In this document: piece after piece, positions 1 to 9,760 of the stretch | Numbering within the stretch: position 1 is the first letter of the stretch | Layout: each line of letters starts with the position of its first letter | Origin: Hypsibius dujardini | Lineage: Eukaryota > Tardigrada > Eutardigrada > Parachela > Hypsibiidae | Reading direction: 5' to 3' | Assembly: GCA_001579985.1 (NCBI GenBank) | Contig: LRSR01013939.1 | Coordinates: 1 to 23,957, forward strand | DNA: 23,957 nucleotides | Made by a program: the position numbers and the translations under genes | The notes under the pieces: generated by a model | The model's database searches: none | The model's input: only the letters and a program-made list of their open reading frames with translations | What the model was told of the DNA's origin: nothing

Positions 1-231
1 CGCATTGATTCGCCCATGTTTCACACAGATCTCAATGGGCATAAAAGACTATACAGAGACAGCTACCACGTGTCCGAGTCATTTCAGAAACGCCGGCAAT
101 TAATTGTAGATAAAAACAGAATGACCGCACGTCATCCGCAGGCAGGACACGCGCGGTAAAGACGACTGCGTTGTCGCCGCACTCGGCCAGTAACACAGAA
201 TTGGGGTTGCCGGGTGTTCATTTGGGTGGCT

Positions 232-2490
232 TCAGTATTCCATCGGTTCAACGGTGACGGCTCCGTCGGCAGCCTGCTTCGGCTGCTTGGCCTTGATGTG
301 TTCTACGAATTCGTCAATGACCACGGGCCAGGCGCCATCCTTGTCGTACTTGCTGCAGTCGCCGTTGACCGTCATGACAAAGTCGAAGAGGAGGGTCCAT
401 GTGTCACGAGGGATGGAGCGGTTGTTGTTGAAATCCTACAAAAAAACAAACGAAAGGGGAACCTTAGAGGGAGAAGGATTTCAACCACGGGACAAAAAGG
501 GAACCTTAGAGGGGAAGTGCATTTCGACCACGGGAGGAAAGGGGAACCTTAGAGGGGAAGTGCATTTCGACCACGGGACGAAAGGGGAACCTTAGAGGGG
601 AGAAGGATTTCGACCACGGGACGAAAGGGGAACCTTAGAGGGGAGGTGCATTTCGACCACGGGACGAAAGGGGAATCTTAGAGATGTGGGTCAACTAATA
701 ACGGAGAGGATTTCGATTACGGGCGAAATCCTCTTAAATTTCAACTGGACGATTCACCTACACTACTCGTCATCATATCTCGCCGTGCATCCCCGCGCGT
801 TAGTGATTTTATAATCTTGTTCAAGGTCTGTTGAGTGGTGTACTTTCTGATTCTGTTGTAAGTGTAAAGGTGCGGTTTTTCAGTGCGAGAAAATCAGTTT
901 CAGCTTTGCCGAGTTCGCACCGGCACCTTTTAGTTTCCCACCCCCCCACCACGCCCTATTTGTTAATGTTTTGGTTTTTTAAGTTTTCTCCGTTGTCTAT
1001 ATTTCTATCTGAATCTGCTGTGTTTGTAGAGGGTTAATGGTCCGCTTGCGGCACCTGGTGACGCGTTCGCCCTTCGGTCACCGCTAATAAACCTATAGCC
1101 CATGCTAGTCTTCCCTCTTCCGGTTTGCGCCCTCGTCGAAGAAAGTTGTTGAAGAAAGTTATAACGCTTGAGTTTGCCGCATCGTACCTTGATAAACTGT
1201 ATCCAATCGTCCAGCAGGGCGAACCGGCCGCTTAGAATGATGCCCCAGTAGGCGACGGCCGCATCACAGTCGACATTCTTTTGAGAGGCTTGCTTAGCAT
1301 CTGGAAAAGAGAGAAATTTTACAAACAAGTGATTGATGGCGACCAGGTTTTACTCACAATCATATGTGAAGTTGTAGAGTTCCCTCAGCTTGGTCATATT
1401 GCTCAATTCAGCCTCCGCAGACTGCAGCTTCTGATTTAACTTGTCCAGCGAATCCGCGCCTAGTTCTAGTAATCCTCTGGCAAATTCATCACGACTGAAG
1501 GACAAAAAAACCCCAGATTAAACACAACCCATCACTGTCGGAACAGAATGTCCGAATTTACAACAGAGATCTCTTCCCTTCGTTTAAGCAACAAATTGAT
1601 TGGTTCCACGCCCAGTGCACTTGCATTTTTACCGAAAATAACAAGTAAAAAACAAGACACCCAAAAATTCATTCATTCGTTCTTCATTCCATGTATCAAT
1701 TGCTTGATTGATCGAAACTTGAACCTTTTCGTCTAGGCAGTCGACAACACGTCTTGATGCGATTGATTTTTTGATTGATTTACAAACCGGCCAGTGCGGC
1801 ATCGGTCATTGATTGATTGGTCGATTGTCTAATCACATTAATTGTTTATCTTTATCTTACCTAAACTCGCACTGTACTTTCGCCTCGCACTTCCAGGCCA
1901 AAATGAGCACCCTCACACTTTCCACCGGCAGCCGGAGGTCCTCCAACAGCCGTACCATCCCGTTGAACAGAATAAACTCAGCGTTTCGTTCGCGATCCAG
2001 CTCCTTGTACTTTTGGAAGATGGATTCAATCTTTCTCCGATCCGGCTGGGATTTCGCCTCCGCCACAAGGAATTGGCTTGGATTGGTGTAGTACGCGTCC
2101 ACGGCCCGATCGAGCTTCCAGCCATTTTGTGTGAGGCAGTTCTGAGCAGTAGCGTCTCCTGATTCCGTGAGGCTAGTAAACCTAAAGGAAAAGCAGGAAA
2201 AGCAAAGAGAACACCGTCCATATGGTTGGAGGCAGGTAGAAATGGGATTACTCAAAGAGGGAAACAGTGCTATGCAACGGTACTGCATGACCGAAAATAT
2301 GAGACAGATCAGGCTGATTAATTGTCTGAATCGACCTGATTCCGGCAGTCATACTCGCAACCGGGCAAATTATGATAGAGCTGATTTCTACTGCAACTTC
2401 CTCAAACTCTTCAAACTGGAAAAACTTCGCGAACGAGAGAACTTACTGCTTCACTTTATCCTTCTGATCCTTCGATAACGATTTGCTCAT
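232..2490 (-). CDS. DCN1-like protein (DCUN1D family), cullin neddylation co-E3, 5 coding exons, complete
   Basis: Exons in transcript order are 2490-2447, 2181-1861, 1494-1358, 1300-1188 and 435-232. They sum to 819 nt (272 aa plus stop), and every junction is GT-AG and in phase. The start is the ATG at 2490 (MSKSLSKDQKDKVKQF), which matches the short N-terminus of DCUN1D1/2. A UBA-like domain occupies about residues 8-45 (NGWKLDRAVDAYY). The potentiating-neddylation (PONY) domain runs from about residue 60 to 255, with CEFSRDEFARGL, VAYWGIILSGRFALLDDW, NRSIPRDTWTLLFDF and DKDGAWPVVIDEFVE. Family members hold the NEDD8-loaded E2 and the cullin together and speed NEDD8 transfer, which activates cullin-RING ubiquitin ligases. 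No N-terminal myristoylation glycine is seen, so it resembles the DCUN1D1/2 type rather than DCUN1D3. Human DCUN1D1 is about 259 aa, so this is a full-length protein. Intron 4 carries a minisatellite. Intron 2 (1495-1860) holds only ATTG-rich sequence. I see no clear polyadenylation signal in 1-231. Confidence 0.95.
451..682. repeat. 43-bp minisatellite, about 5.3 copies, in DCN1-like intron 4
   Basis: Units begin near 451, 493, 536, 579, 622 and 665. Each contains GGGGAACCTTAGAGGGG followed by a TTTCGACCACGGGA core. Two variants interleave: one has AGAAGGATTT and the other AAGTGCATTT or AGGTGCATTT before the CGACCACGG. The period is not a multiple of 3, yet the array is stop-free in two forward frames, which produces spurious repetitive ORFs. 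The rest of the 752-nt intron (683-1187) shows no gene. Confidence 0.93.
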
Positions 2491-3460
2491 TTTTCTGGAA
2501 TAACCGGGGGAATAGTTGAAAGTACGTGAAAGCTAAGTATGTTTGTGTTTGAGTGTGCGAGAGACTGAGTATAAATTAATTAATTTTTCTGCTGAAAATG
2601 ATCTCACATTTTGATCGGACGGCTCGCGCTCGTCAGTTCGACTCGACTCGTAGCAGTTGAGCCGGGCGCCTCCAGCTTAGCGCTCATTTCTTCGCATCCG
2701 CGTTTACGTTTGACTTGATTTGATTTGGCTTGCATCCCGGGTAAGTTACGTTTTCTTTCACAAAAATCAGCAATCAATGGAGCGGTAAACGACTATGAAT
2801 AATGGCGCATACGCAGTCGCAAGGAGCGTGAATCCTTTCAGTACTACGGAAACGAACCGTCACGAACCGTCAACCGAACCGTCAACCGAACCGTCAACCG
2901 AACCGTCAACCGAACCGTCAACACATTTAGGTGCTGTAAGGATAGAAGTTCTTCAAGCTCGATAAAATGCCACCGCTCCTTAATCACCACCGTTGAGAGT
3001 GATGTAGAATGTTGTTACGAGGACCCGAGAATTAATTGTTGAAGGCTCTAATGACGGAAGAGGGTCTGTGGAAGACCGGTCAGGACTGTACGCGACAGTG
3101 ACAGTGATAAGATACACGAGTATATGTACCCTGCAATATGTCCGTACGTCACTGTAGAAGGTCTTCACACTCGTTTTCAGCATGCTTGATTTGGGAATAA
3201 GGCAAACATTGGTTGCACATGAGACAGCGCATTGAGGTGACAACTGAAATACCTTCGTCACCCTGGCAAACTTTGGATGGGAGATTACCTGGCCGCGTCA
3301 AGCCAAGATCAACACACGCCGATCCCCTCTCACCTTCACTACAAGAATGCAGTCAGCCACTCGTGCCCGGTAGAATCCCCAAAAACTGCACCTTCCGACT
3401 CTATTTTTGCGTTTCTTCAAGCCTTTCCATATCGGAGGGAGCCACGTTTTCGTCTTCTCA
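2491..3460. promoter_or_regulatory. Intergenic region between divergent DCN1-like and rolling-stone-like genes, probable shared promoter zone
   Basis: The two flanking genes are transcribed away from each other, so both core promoters must lie here. On the plus strand a consensus splice donor (CCCGG, then GTAAGTTACG) begins at 2741. A pyrimidine-rich stretch ending in AG at 3420-3421 could be its acceptor. Together they suggest a 5' UTR intron in the rolling-stone-like transcript, with the ATG 39 nt into the second exon. This is inference; no TATA box stands out. The only other structure seen is the 12-bp tandem repeat at 2853-2924. Open frames between 2980 and 3525 lack family resemblance and were not called. 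Confidence 0.5.
2853..2924. repeat. 12-bp tandem repeat in the divergent intergenic region
   Basis: The unit CGAACCGTCAAC is repeated about five times after a shorter, diverged first unit (CGAACCGTCA). It lies about 360 bp upstream of the DCN1-like ATG and near the putative first exon of the plus-strand gene. Confidence 0.9.
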
Positions 3461-4768
3461 ATGAAAGTGCTCATCACCAAGGTCCGGCAGCACTTTGTGC
3501 TGGACAAGCTCCGCTTGCAGCATGACGACCCTCACCGTTTCTACCGAAGCGAGGTATGCACCACGTATTTCTGGCGAAAATCCCATTTTTTGTCAACTAA
3601 TAAAAGTGAGCCGAAAATTTAGTTATTTAGTTATTTAGTTTAGTTTTAATTGAGTTTTTTAAGCTCATTTAGTTTTGCCATCCTTACACTGTGCTGTATA
3701 TATGAATGTATATGAATATTCTGTATACAGTATGCACGTACATGAGCAGTTTGAGTCCCGTTCACGTTGTGAGGTTTTAAACGCCCTGCATTACTCGTAC
3801 CTCTTTTTCAGTGGTCGTTCATCTCACCCTTCGCCTACACTGCATATCGTGTGATCCTCGCCCTATACTTCCTCTCATGGTTCATCATCAGTGTCGTCTA
3901 CGGCGGCGGGATCGTCGTCGAAAACGCCGGCGGTGATATCACCGGCCGCGAAGAACCCTTTCCATCGGAACATAACAACCGATCGGGAACGGGGTCGTCG
4001 GTTAATAACACCTCAACTCAGGCACCATTTGCGAACATCACCACCGGACTCTGGCAAGACCAGCCACATGGCTGGAGATGGACCATCTACCTCACCAACT
4101 GGACCTTCACCGTCTTCAACGTTTACCTCCTCATTGCGGCCGTCAATGTCGCTCAGCACTATTTCACAACCGATTCCACTCGAGTTGTCGTCTCAAACCA
4201 GCCCAACCAGACCAACCCAACCCATCGGATGTCTGCCTTGAGCAAAACCCATTGGGTGGTATACAACATGCAAGCCGGACTGACCATCATGGTGTGCTTC
4301 GGATTCTGGACTCTGCTGGTCCCGTTCGATCGTCGGGTGCGGGAGAGCTTGGACGTTACGTCCATCCACGTCCATCTCCTTAATGGGATCGTCACGCTGG
4401 GTGATATTTTCATCGTGGCTTTACCGATCAATTTGTTCCATGTCATGTTCACGTATATTTTTGCGGGAACGTACATTGTGTTTTCCTTGATCTTCTGGGG
4501 CGCCGGTGGGACGCCCAATCCCATTTATGGGTTCTTGAATTACGGCAAGACCCCGGCGATTACGTCGGGACTGTTAGTCGGCTTCGCATTGGTCGTCATT
4601 CCGCTGATGTGGCTGGGCATTTACGGACTGACCCGGCTTAGACATTGGCTATCCTGGAAGTATGACAGGACAGACGGTAAAACGTCTGGGCAGATTCTTT
4701 CGACCGCTTCAACGCAAGCGTTTGATCTCGATGCTCTTCCACCGAAAAACAGAGAAGGTTTAATATGA
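3461..4768 (+). CDS. Rolling-stone-like multipass membrane protein, 2 coding exons
   Basis: Exons 3461-3553 and 3812-4768 sum to 1050 nt (349 aa), with a phase-0 GT-AG junction. The N-terminal PHRFYRSEWSFISPF block matches the 'F-x-R-S-Q/E-W' entry of the Drosophila rolling stone (rost) family. The C-terminal half has the family's FSLIFWGAGGTPNPIYGFLNYGKTP-type segment (interrupted here by no stop or frameshift). Hydrophobic segments lie near AYRVILALYFLSWFIISVVY, TFTVFNVYLLIAAV, GLTIMVCFGFWTLL, GIVTLGDIFIVALPINLFHV, FTYIFAGTYIVFSLIFW and GLLVGFALVVIPLMWLGIYG, so about six or seven passes. In Drosophila, rost is needed for myoblast fusion; a role here is only inferred. The loop after the first membrane segment is long and polar and has three or more N-glycosylation sequons (NRS, NTS, NIT), so it is probably extracellular. 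The start is the first ATG in frame; a weaker upstream start cannot be excluded. Confidence 0.87.
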
Positions 4769-5399
4769 TGCATTTAACTGCATGCTTTATCCGAAGCAAG
4801 ACGCGGTCGTTATTTTGTTTGTTCTACAGTTTTCTGTGTTATTATGGTGTAGTCTCCACTGAAGATTTTTGTCGCTCACAAGCAGATTTATCACCATTAT
4901 TTCATGCCACACACATCTTTCAATTTTTAAACCTTTTTAGTCCACATGTTGAAATGCTTTGTTGGAACGGCGTCAGTCGGTGATAGAATATGATAAAGAA
5001 GATAAGATAAATTCTGTAGATTAGATAAATCCGTTTGAACTACCTGTTACTGGTACTTATTATTATGTAATAGATACGGATCTACAATGCTAAACAGAAT
5101 TTGTTTCGTACTGAATTGAATGTAAAATTTAAGTGTTTGTGTTCTATCATTGTAAGTCCGTAAGTACAAGTAAGTAAGCAAGGCAAACAAGCAGGCAAGC
5201 AAGTAAGTAAGTAAAGATAAGTAAAATTAAGTAAAAGAGTAGAAGTATTGCAAGTAAAATTTAGTAAGTATTGGTATTTAACTCACAGTCGAGATCCTGT
5301 TTTATGGATCATTCTTCGTGAGAACGGCGTTTAAGTAGACAGACAGATAGGCAGACAAACATACAGAGAGTCAGACACATACACGCATACAGACACACA

Positions 5400-5446
<47 letters not shown>

Positions 5447-5658
5447 GTAAGACAGTAAGACAGTACAGCGTTTTGCTGGTTCAACGGTGTTTTTCAAAAT
5501 AACCGGTCTCATCCTGTGACAGCACATTTGACAAGTTATAATACATTCCTTGGGGGTAATTAAACACATTTTTCTGCGTTTTTTACAACAAACAGTGAAA
5601 TCTTAAGTCGCAAAGTCTCACCTTCGCGAATCGGCTGTGGTACCAGCATAAAAATATC
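4769..5658. other. Intergenic: 3' flank of rolling-stone-like gene and 5' flank of SLC22 gene
   Basis: No gene is seen. The stretch holds an AAGT-type tetranucleotide region (about 5156-5240) and an ACAG array (5399-5448). Cysteine-rich open frames on the minus strand here are translations of the array, not genes. I saw no clear AATAAA signal after the stop at 4768. Confidence 0.7.
5399..5448. repeat. (ACAG)n tetranucleotide microsatellite
   Basis: About 12 near-perfect CAGA/ACAG units, with looser degenerate units on both sides (5336-5465). The same motif forms six further arrays in the window. Confidence 0.95.
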
Positions 5659-8600
5659 ATGAGTGAAACTGAGGAATTTTATGAAGTGGATCAAGTCTTG
5701 CGGCTCCTGGGAAATCCAGGCCGCTTTCAGATCATCCAGTTTCTTGTTCTAGCGTACCAGTACATCCCGCTGGCGATGAACGACTTTATGCCGATTTTTT
5801 ACGGACTTCCGCCCCTCAGTGTCCGGTGTGTTGGGGATCCTACGAGGAACTCTACCGACAGCATGATAACCGAGTCTAATCAGACAAAGGCCGTATGCAG
5901 CTGTCCCAACGGTTACATATACGAGTACCCTGGCAAGCAGTGGTCCATCATCGCTGATGTGAGTGAACAGGATTAACAGAAAGGCCGCAGGCGGTCCCAC
6001 AATTGTGAGGTTCCATTTTCTCGCAGATGAACCTGATTTGTGACAAAGCGGCACTGGTCAATTTGGCTTCGGTTATTTATTTCCTGGGTAAGGGTTATTT
6101 CGATAAGTCTTTGCAGTTGCTGAATTTGCTGCAGACTGAAACTGAACTGAAACTAAATTGAAATTGTTAGTACTGTATAACATGTACATAAATGTGGGTA
6201 CGCATACAGGTCAGATGTTGTCTACGCCCCTGTTCGGATGGTCAGCGGACAAATTCGGCCGGCGACCCACGCTGCTTCTCAGCAATTTGCTCTACACCAT
6301 TCTCACGATTGGTCTAGTGTTCTCTCGCGACTACACATCCTTTGTCCTTCTGCGGTTTTTCGTTGGGGTTGCAAGACAAGTGAGTAATGAGTACATGCAC
6401 ATGTATAAAGACAGAGTCTTATTAGTTACCGCTTGTCGATATGCATTCAATGTGACAACTAGGTTCAGCTACATTCGTTGTCACCTTATGCTTAGGGAAT
6501 GAACAGTAGCTTCTTCATCCTGCTGATGGAATGGACTCCACCGGACCGACGGGGAACTTGGGCCGCACTGGCCGAGCTGTCCTACACTTTCGGTGTGCTT
6601 CTGATCACGCTGGTAGCATTTTTACTGCAGAACTGGAGGCATATCCAGGCCTTCCTGGCGGCAGCGACCGTTCTGTCCATCCCCATTTTCTGGTACGTGT
6701 TCCGGGCGCTTGCGCAAAACAACCGAACTTTCACACTTCAAAAGTGCCCGCAGCGACGGGTGATACGGAGGGTTTAGTACCGTTTACCGTTTACCGTTTA
6801 CACCGACACCTGGGCTTGGATTAATGTGACATTGTGACAATTTGACTCGGGGCCATTAATATCACACGGTTGAAGCTTCATTATTATTGACTAAATGACA
6901 AGTATGTGTTGCAATTTGAAGGTTTGCTCCGGAATCGCTGACGTGGTTATGTCTGCATAGCCACAGTGATCAGGTCCTAATCAATTGCAAGACCGTGGCC
7001 AAATTTAACAGCATTGTTCTCGATGGACCGACCAATGACCGTATCCGCCGATTTGCGGAGAAAGCAGAGTCAGCTGAGACCACCAGAGCGTACTCCTTCT
7101 TGGACTGCTTTCGAACGCCCAACATCCGGCGTACCACCATGCTCTGCTGCTTCAGCTGGTACGAGACATTCCTGTCTAAATCATGAAGAAACGAAAGTGA
7201 CCGCTTGTAGAAAGATTGATGGATGGTTGTTTGTACGGTATACCACACAGGTTAGCATGTTACTTCGGATACCTGGGATCGTCCTACCTCAGCAGCGAAA
7301 TTGCTAGCGACGTCTACCTCAATTTGGCCATTAATGGACTGGTAGAATTCATTCCCATCCTAGGTACACAATTAGCATATGTACAGTACATATACACACG
7401 TATGTATGTAACATGCAGATTATGTACACACGTGGCAAAAACCTTGCGCTAACAGAATTAGGCACTTTAACTCGGGGGTTGTGTGCAACAGCCATGCGAC
7501 GAGTGTAATGGCTTAACTCGGTTAGCGCAAGGTTTTTGCCACGTGTGTAGATACTCGTACAGTGAAAGTCCTGAGATTCGAACGACGTCATAGTGTCGTT
7601 TCTACTTTACTGTCTCAAACTCCAAATTAGCAACGACCGGCTCCGAACAAACGGTTCGAAAGAAATAAACTCACGTGACCGTTCGAATCTCAGGACTTTC
7701 TTTCACTGTATACACAGCTGTGGCGGAGTTACTTCTTCAGCCCACGCCCATTCCAGCGTGCTCACTCAAAGACTTAACATGTGTGGGCGCATGGGTTTGG
7801 TGTGTGGGCTGAAGAAGTAATTCCACCACAACTGTATTCCCGTATTGCCACACTGCTGACAAGGGAATCTCCCCGCTCTTCCATAAAACATCTTCCACTT
7901 CTGCCGGTTTTGCATTGTGCGCTGCCGTTTTCTATTATATTTTCGCTGAGAAAAGTTTCTGAAAACCATTTTCCAATTTTTAGGAATTAAAAGCGGTAAA
8001 AAATTATTGTAGATGGCGCTGCTCATGCCGTAATAATTTAAATACAATTGATTTTTCGATTGGTGGTTTTAATAAAATGGTTATAAACATTTCAATCAAA
8101 TCAATCAATTTCAGTAAATCATTATTGCATGAGTAGCGCCATCTAGAGTTGGGTTTGACAGTTTCCTGAAAATTGGAAGCTCTGGTTTCTCGGCGAAAAT
8201 ATTAGTAACAAACTACAGCGTCCGGTACAGAACATGCACACGCAGGTGGAAGATTTCATGTATCGGATGGCCAGGGGATTCCCTTGTCAGTATTCCATTT
8301 TATCACATTGTGCCATTTTTCCACACCAGGCGCATACGGCGTCGCCTCTCGGTAGGTCGCACTCTTCGCATTCATATATCGACCTGCGCCGTTTTCTTCC
8401 ATCGTGTTTGTTTTTGCAGATTCGGAAATAAATTGCCGCTGGTGGTGTACTTTCTCATCGGAGGGGTCTGCTCCGTCGTCGCCGGCGCCATTCCCGGTCG
8501 GACGTACACCGAGCTCGTCGCGCAGAACATCATGGCAGTGATCGGTCGAATGTTCTTCGTGGGAACGTGTTGTGTGATCTTTGTCTTCACGTCGGAGCTC

Positions 8601-9031
8601 TTCCCGACCGTCATCCGGAACAACGGTTTCAGTCTGTGTAGTATTGCGCTGCGTATTGGCTGTGTCATCGCACCACTGCTGCCCCTAATGGTTGGTCCTT
8701 CCCACCCTTCCCGAGATCCCGCCAAAAACTTGTTGACCACTCGCTTGTCCCATTGCAGTCCCCGGCGACCGGTGTGAAGGGTTCCGGGTTTCTCCTTGTG
8801 GGCATCGTTGGGATAATTGCGGCCGGTTCGTCGGCGCTGTTGCGTGAGACCAAGGGCAAACCACTGCCGGACACAATACAGGATGCTGAGAAACTGGGCG
8901 CGGCGGACTCGATGAAACTTCCGGACGGGTTGCGGCTCCGTCGTTTTGCGATACGGAAGAGCCTTGCAGCGCCGGTTCCGATTCCAGTGATCGTAACGAT
9001 ACCCACACCTGACAGACGTCGCGTGGACTAG
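5659..9031 (+). CDS. SLC22-type organic ion/solute transporter (major facilitator superfamily), 9 exons, complete
   Basis: Exons are 5659-5958, 6027-6087, 6210-6379, 6496-6692, 6922-7158, 7251-7363, 8330-8351, 8420-8690 and 8759-9031, giving 1644 nt (547 aa), the usual SLC22 length. All phases agree. Family landmarks in order are: NPGRFQIIQFLVLAYQYIPL before membrane segment 1; a large extracellular loop with cysteines and two sequons (NST, NQT); the MFS signature GWSADKFGRRP at residues 130-140; PES motif variant FAPESLTWL at 244-252; FRTPNIRR before segment 7; a second cytoplasmic signature reduced to SRFGNK at 366-371; ELFPTVIRN at about 426-434; and the C-terminal ETKGKPLP at 487-494. SLC22 proteins move organic cations, anions or carnitine across the plasma membrane; the substrate cannot be read from sequence. 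The arginine normal in 'ESPRW' is replaced (ESLTW). The donor after exon 8 (GTTGGT) is weak, but it is the only phase-compatible choice noticed. Confidence 0.93.
7427..7547. mobile_element. 121-bp fold-back MITE, copy 1 of family A, TA target duplication
   Basis: The ends are CACACGTGGC and GCCACGTGTG, flanked by TA on both sides. Terminal inverted repeats continue inward for about 27 bp (GGCAAAAACCTTGCGCTAAC). A second copy in reverse orientation lies at 21133-21254. There is no coding capacity. The TA duplication fits the Tc1/mariner superfamily. It lies in SLC22 intron 6. Confidence 0.9.
7560..7708. mobile_element. 149-bp fold-back MITE with TA target duplication
   Basis: The left end CAGTGAAAGTCCTGAGATTC mirrors the right end; the right arm has a 4-bp extra AAAG. 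Arms are about 28 bp and also contain the AACG/CGTT edges. Both sides are flanked by TA. The terminal CAGT fits Tc1/mariner-derived elements. It starts 12 bp after the preceding element. Confidence 0.85.
7715..7834. mobile_element. About 120-bp fold-back element in SLC22 intron 6
   Basis: The left arm CAGCTGTGGCGGAGTTACTT, continuing CTTCAGCCCAC, mirrors the right arm GTGGGCTGAAGAAGTAATTCC, continuing ACCACAACTG. The arms are about 31 bp and the right edge is followed by TA. The left edge is preceded by CA rather than TA, so the exact boundary is uncertain. It lies 6 bp from the neighbouring MITE. Confidence 0.8.
7932..8205. mobile_element. About 275-bp imperfect fold-back element, possibly nested
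   Basis: Outer arms share TATTTTCGCTGAGAAA (left) and TATTTTCGCCGAGAAA (reverse complement of right), then TTCCAATTTT, with an 11-bp length difference. Inner arms (8009-8041 and 8114-8147) share TAGATGGCGCTGCTCATG and its complement, and could be a separate element with TA ends. It fills the rest of SLC22 intron 6 before the microexon. Confidence 0.7.
8330..8351 (+). other. 22-nt microexon of the SLC22 gene
   Basis: It is flanked by CCACACCAG upstream and GTAGGT downstream. It supplies AYGVAS plus split codons on both sides (phase 1 in, phase 2 out). With it, the distance from LVEF to RFGNK is exactly the 18-residue spacing of SLC22 proteins between the E-F/I-P motif and DRxGRR. Without it the frame breaks, because 22 is not a multiple of 3. 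Confidence 0.85.
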
Positions 9032-9159
9032 CCAGACTTTATCTTCCAATTTAAAGGAACGAATGCACTTTTATAAAGCGAACAGAAATAACGCCACGGT
9101 TTGTTTGCCGCCTGAGTTTATTGATGCAGTTGCAGCACAGTACATAATATACTGACGTA

Positions 9160-9331
9160 CAGTCAACGACAAGATTGAGTACACTGGAGGGTCCGGGGAA
9201 TGGGCAAAGAGGCGGAGCAGGGGGTGGTTTTCAAACAATCGAACAATCAACTACCTGACACCCCACCCCCTGCACCGCCCCTTTTGCCCATACTCCGGAC
9301 CATCCAGTTTACTCACTCTTTTCGTTGACTG
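9160..9331. mobile_element. 172-bp fold-back MITE with TA target duplication
   Basis: The ends are CAGTCAACGA and TCGTTGACTG, flanked by TA. Long arms of about 75 bp share GAGTA(C/A)ACTGGA, GGTCCGG, ATGGGCAAA and GCAGGGGGTGG. There is no ORF. It lies 128 bp after the SLC22 stop codon and may be part of its 3' flank. Confidence 0.9.
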
Positions 9332-9494
9332 TAATTCATTTGTGGCTTCATTTTGCCTGTGAAGAGTTTTATTTTGCAGTTGCATTTCCTTTTGTACTCG
9401 TAAATTTTGCCAGGCTTGGGAACGGAATCATTATTACGTGAAATCCATGAAATTGCAAACATGCCAGAATGATATGAAGTTCGATTGAACCGAA

Positions 9495-9693
9495 GAAGTC
9501 GAACTGTCCAATGACAAAGTCACACTATCAACAATCAATCAAGCAACTGAAACCTACGTGAAATTCCTCTCGAAGTCGAACTGTCGGATGACAAAGTCAC
9601 ACTATCAACAATCAATCAAGCAAGTGAAACCTACGTATTCCTCTCGAAGTCGAACTGTCGGATGACAAAGTCACACTATCAACCAAGCAACTG
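9495..9693. repeat. ~75-bp unit tandemly triplicated upstream of taspase
   Basis: Copies begin at 9495, 9572 and 9646 with GAAGTCGAACTGTC. They continue through ATGACAAAGTCACACTATCA and an AATCAATCAAGCAA tail. Copy 3 is shortened. Identity between copies 1 and 2 is very high, suggesting recent duplication. Confidence 0.92.
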
Positions 9694-9760
9694 GAACATC
9701 AATCAATCAAACTGATCAATCAGTCGACATCAACTGGGGTTCTGTCAAACCTGCCGGATC

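Larger units (their letters stand above)
9032..9760. other. Intergenic between SLC22 and taspase genes
   Basis: No coding sequence is seen. It contains a fold-back MITE (9160-9331) and three tandem copies of a ~75-bp unit (9495-9693) that end about 70 bp before the taspase ATG, so the taspase promoter must lie in or beside these repeats. Confidence 0.7.

Noticed and set aside
214-595. Two overlapping plus-strand frames with repeated KGNLRGE units
   Set aside because: They are the minisatellite and the antisense of the last DCN1-like exon.
5309-5569. Minus-strand open frame with runs of SVCLSVCL
   Set aside because: It is the translation of the ACAG microsatellite. The same product appears from every such array in the window.
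6777-6803. TTTACCG triple repeat resembling a telomere-type unit
   Set aside because: Only three units, inside an intron; it does not match known telomere repeats.
7766-8047. Frames within SLC22 intron 6
   Set aside because: They fall across fold-back elements and have no conserved features.
8372-9049. 225-aa minus-strand open frame
   Set aside because: It is the shadow of SLC22 exons 8 and 9, which carry clear family motifs on the plus strand.
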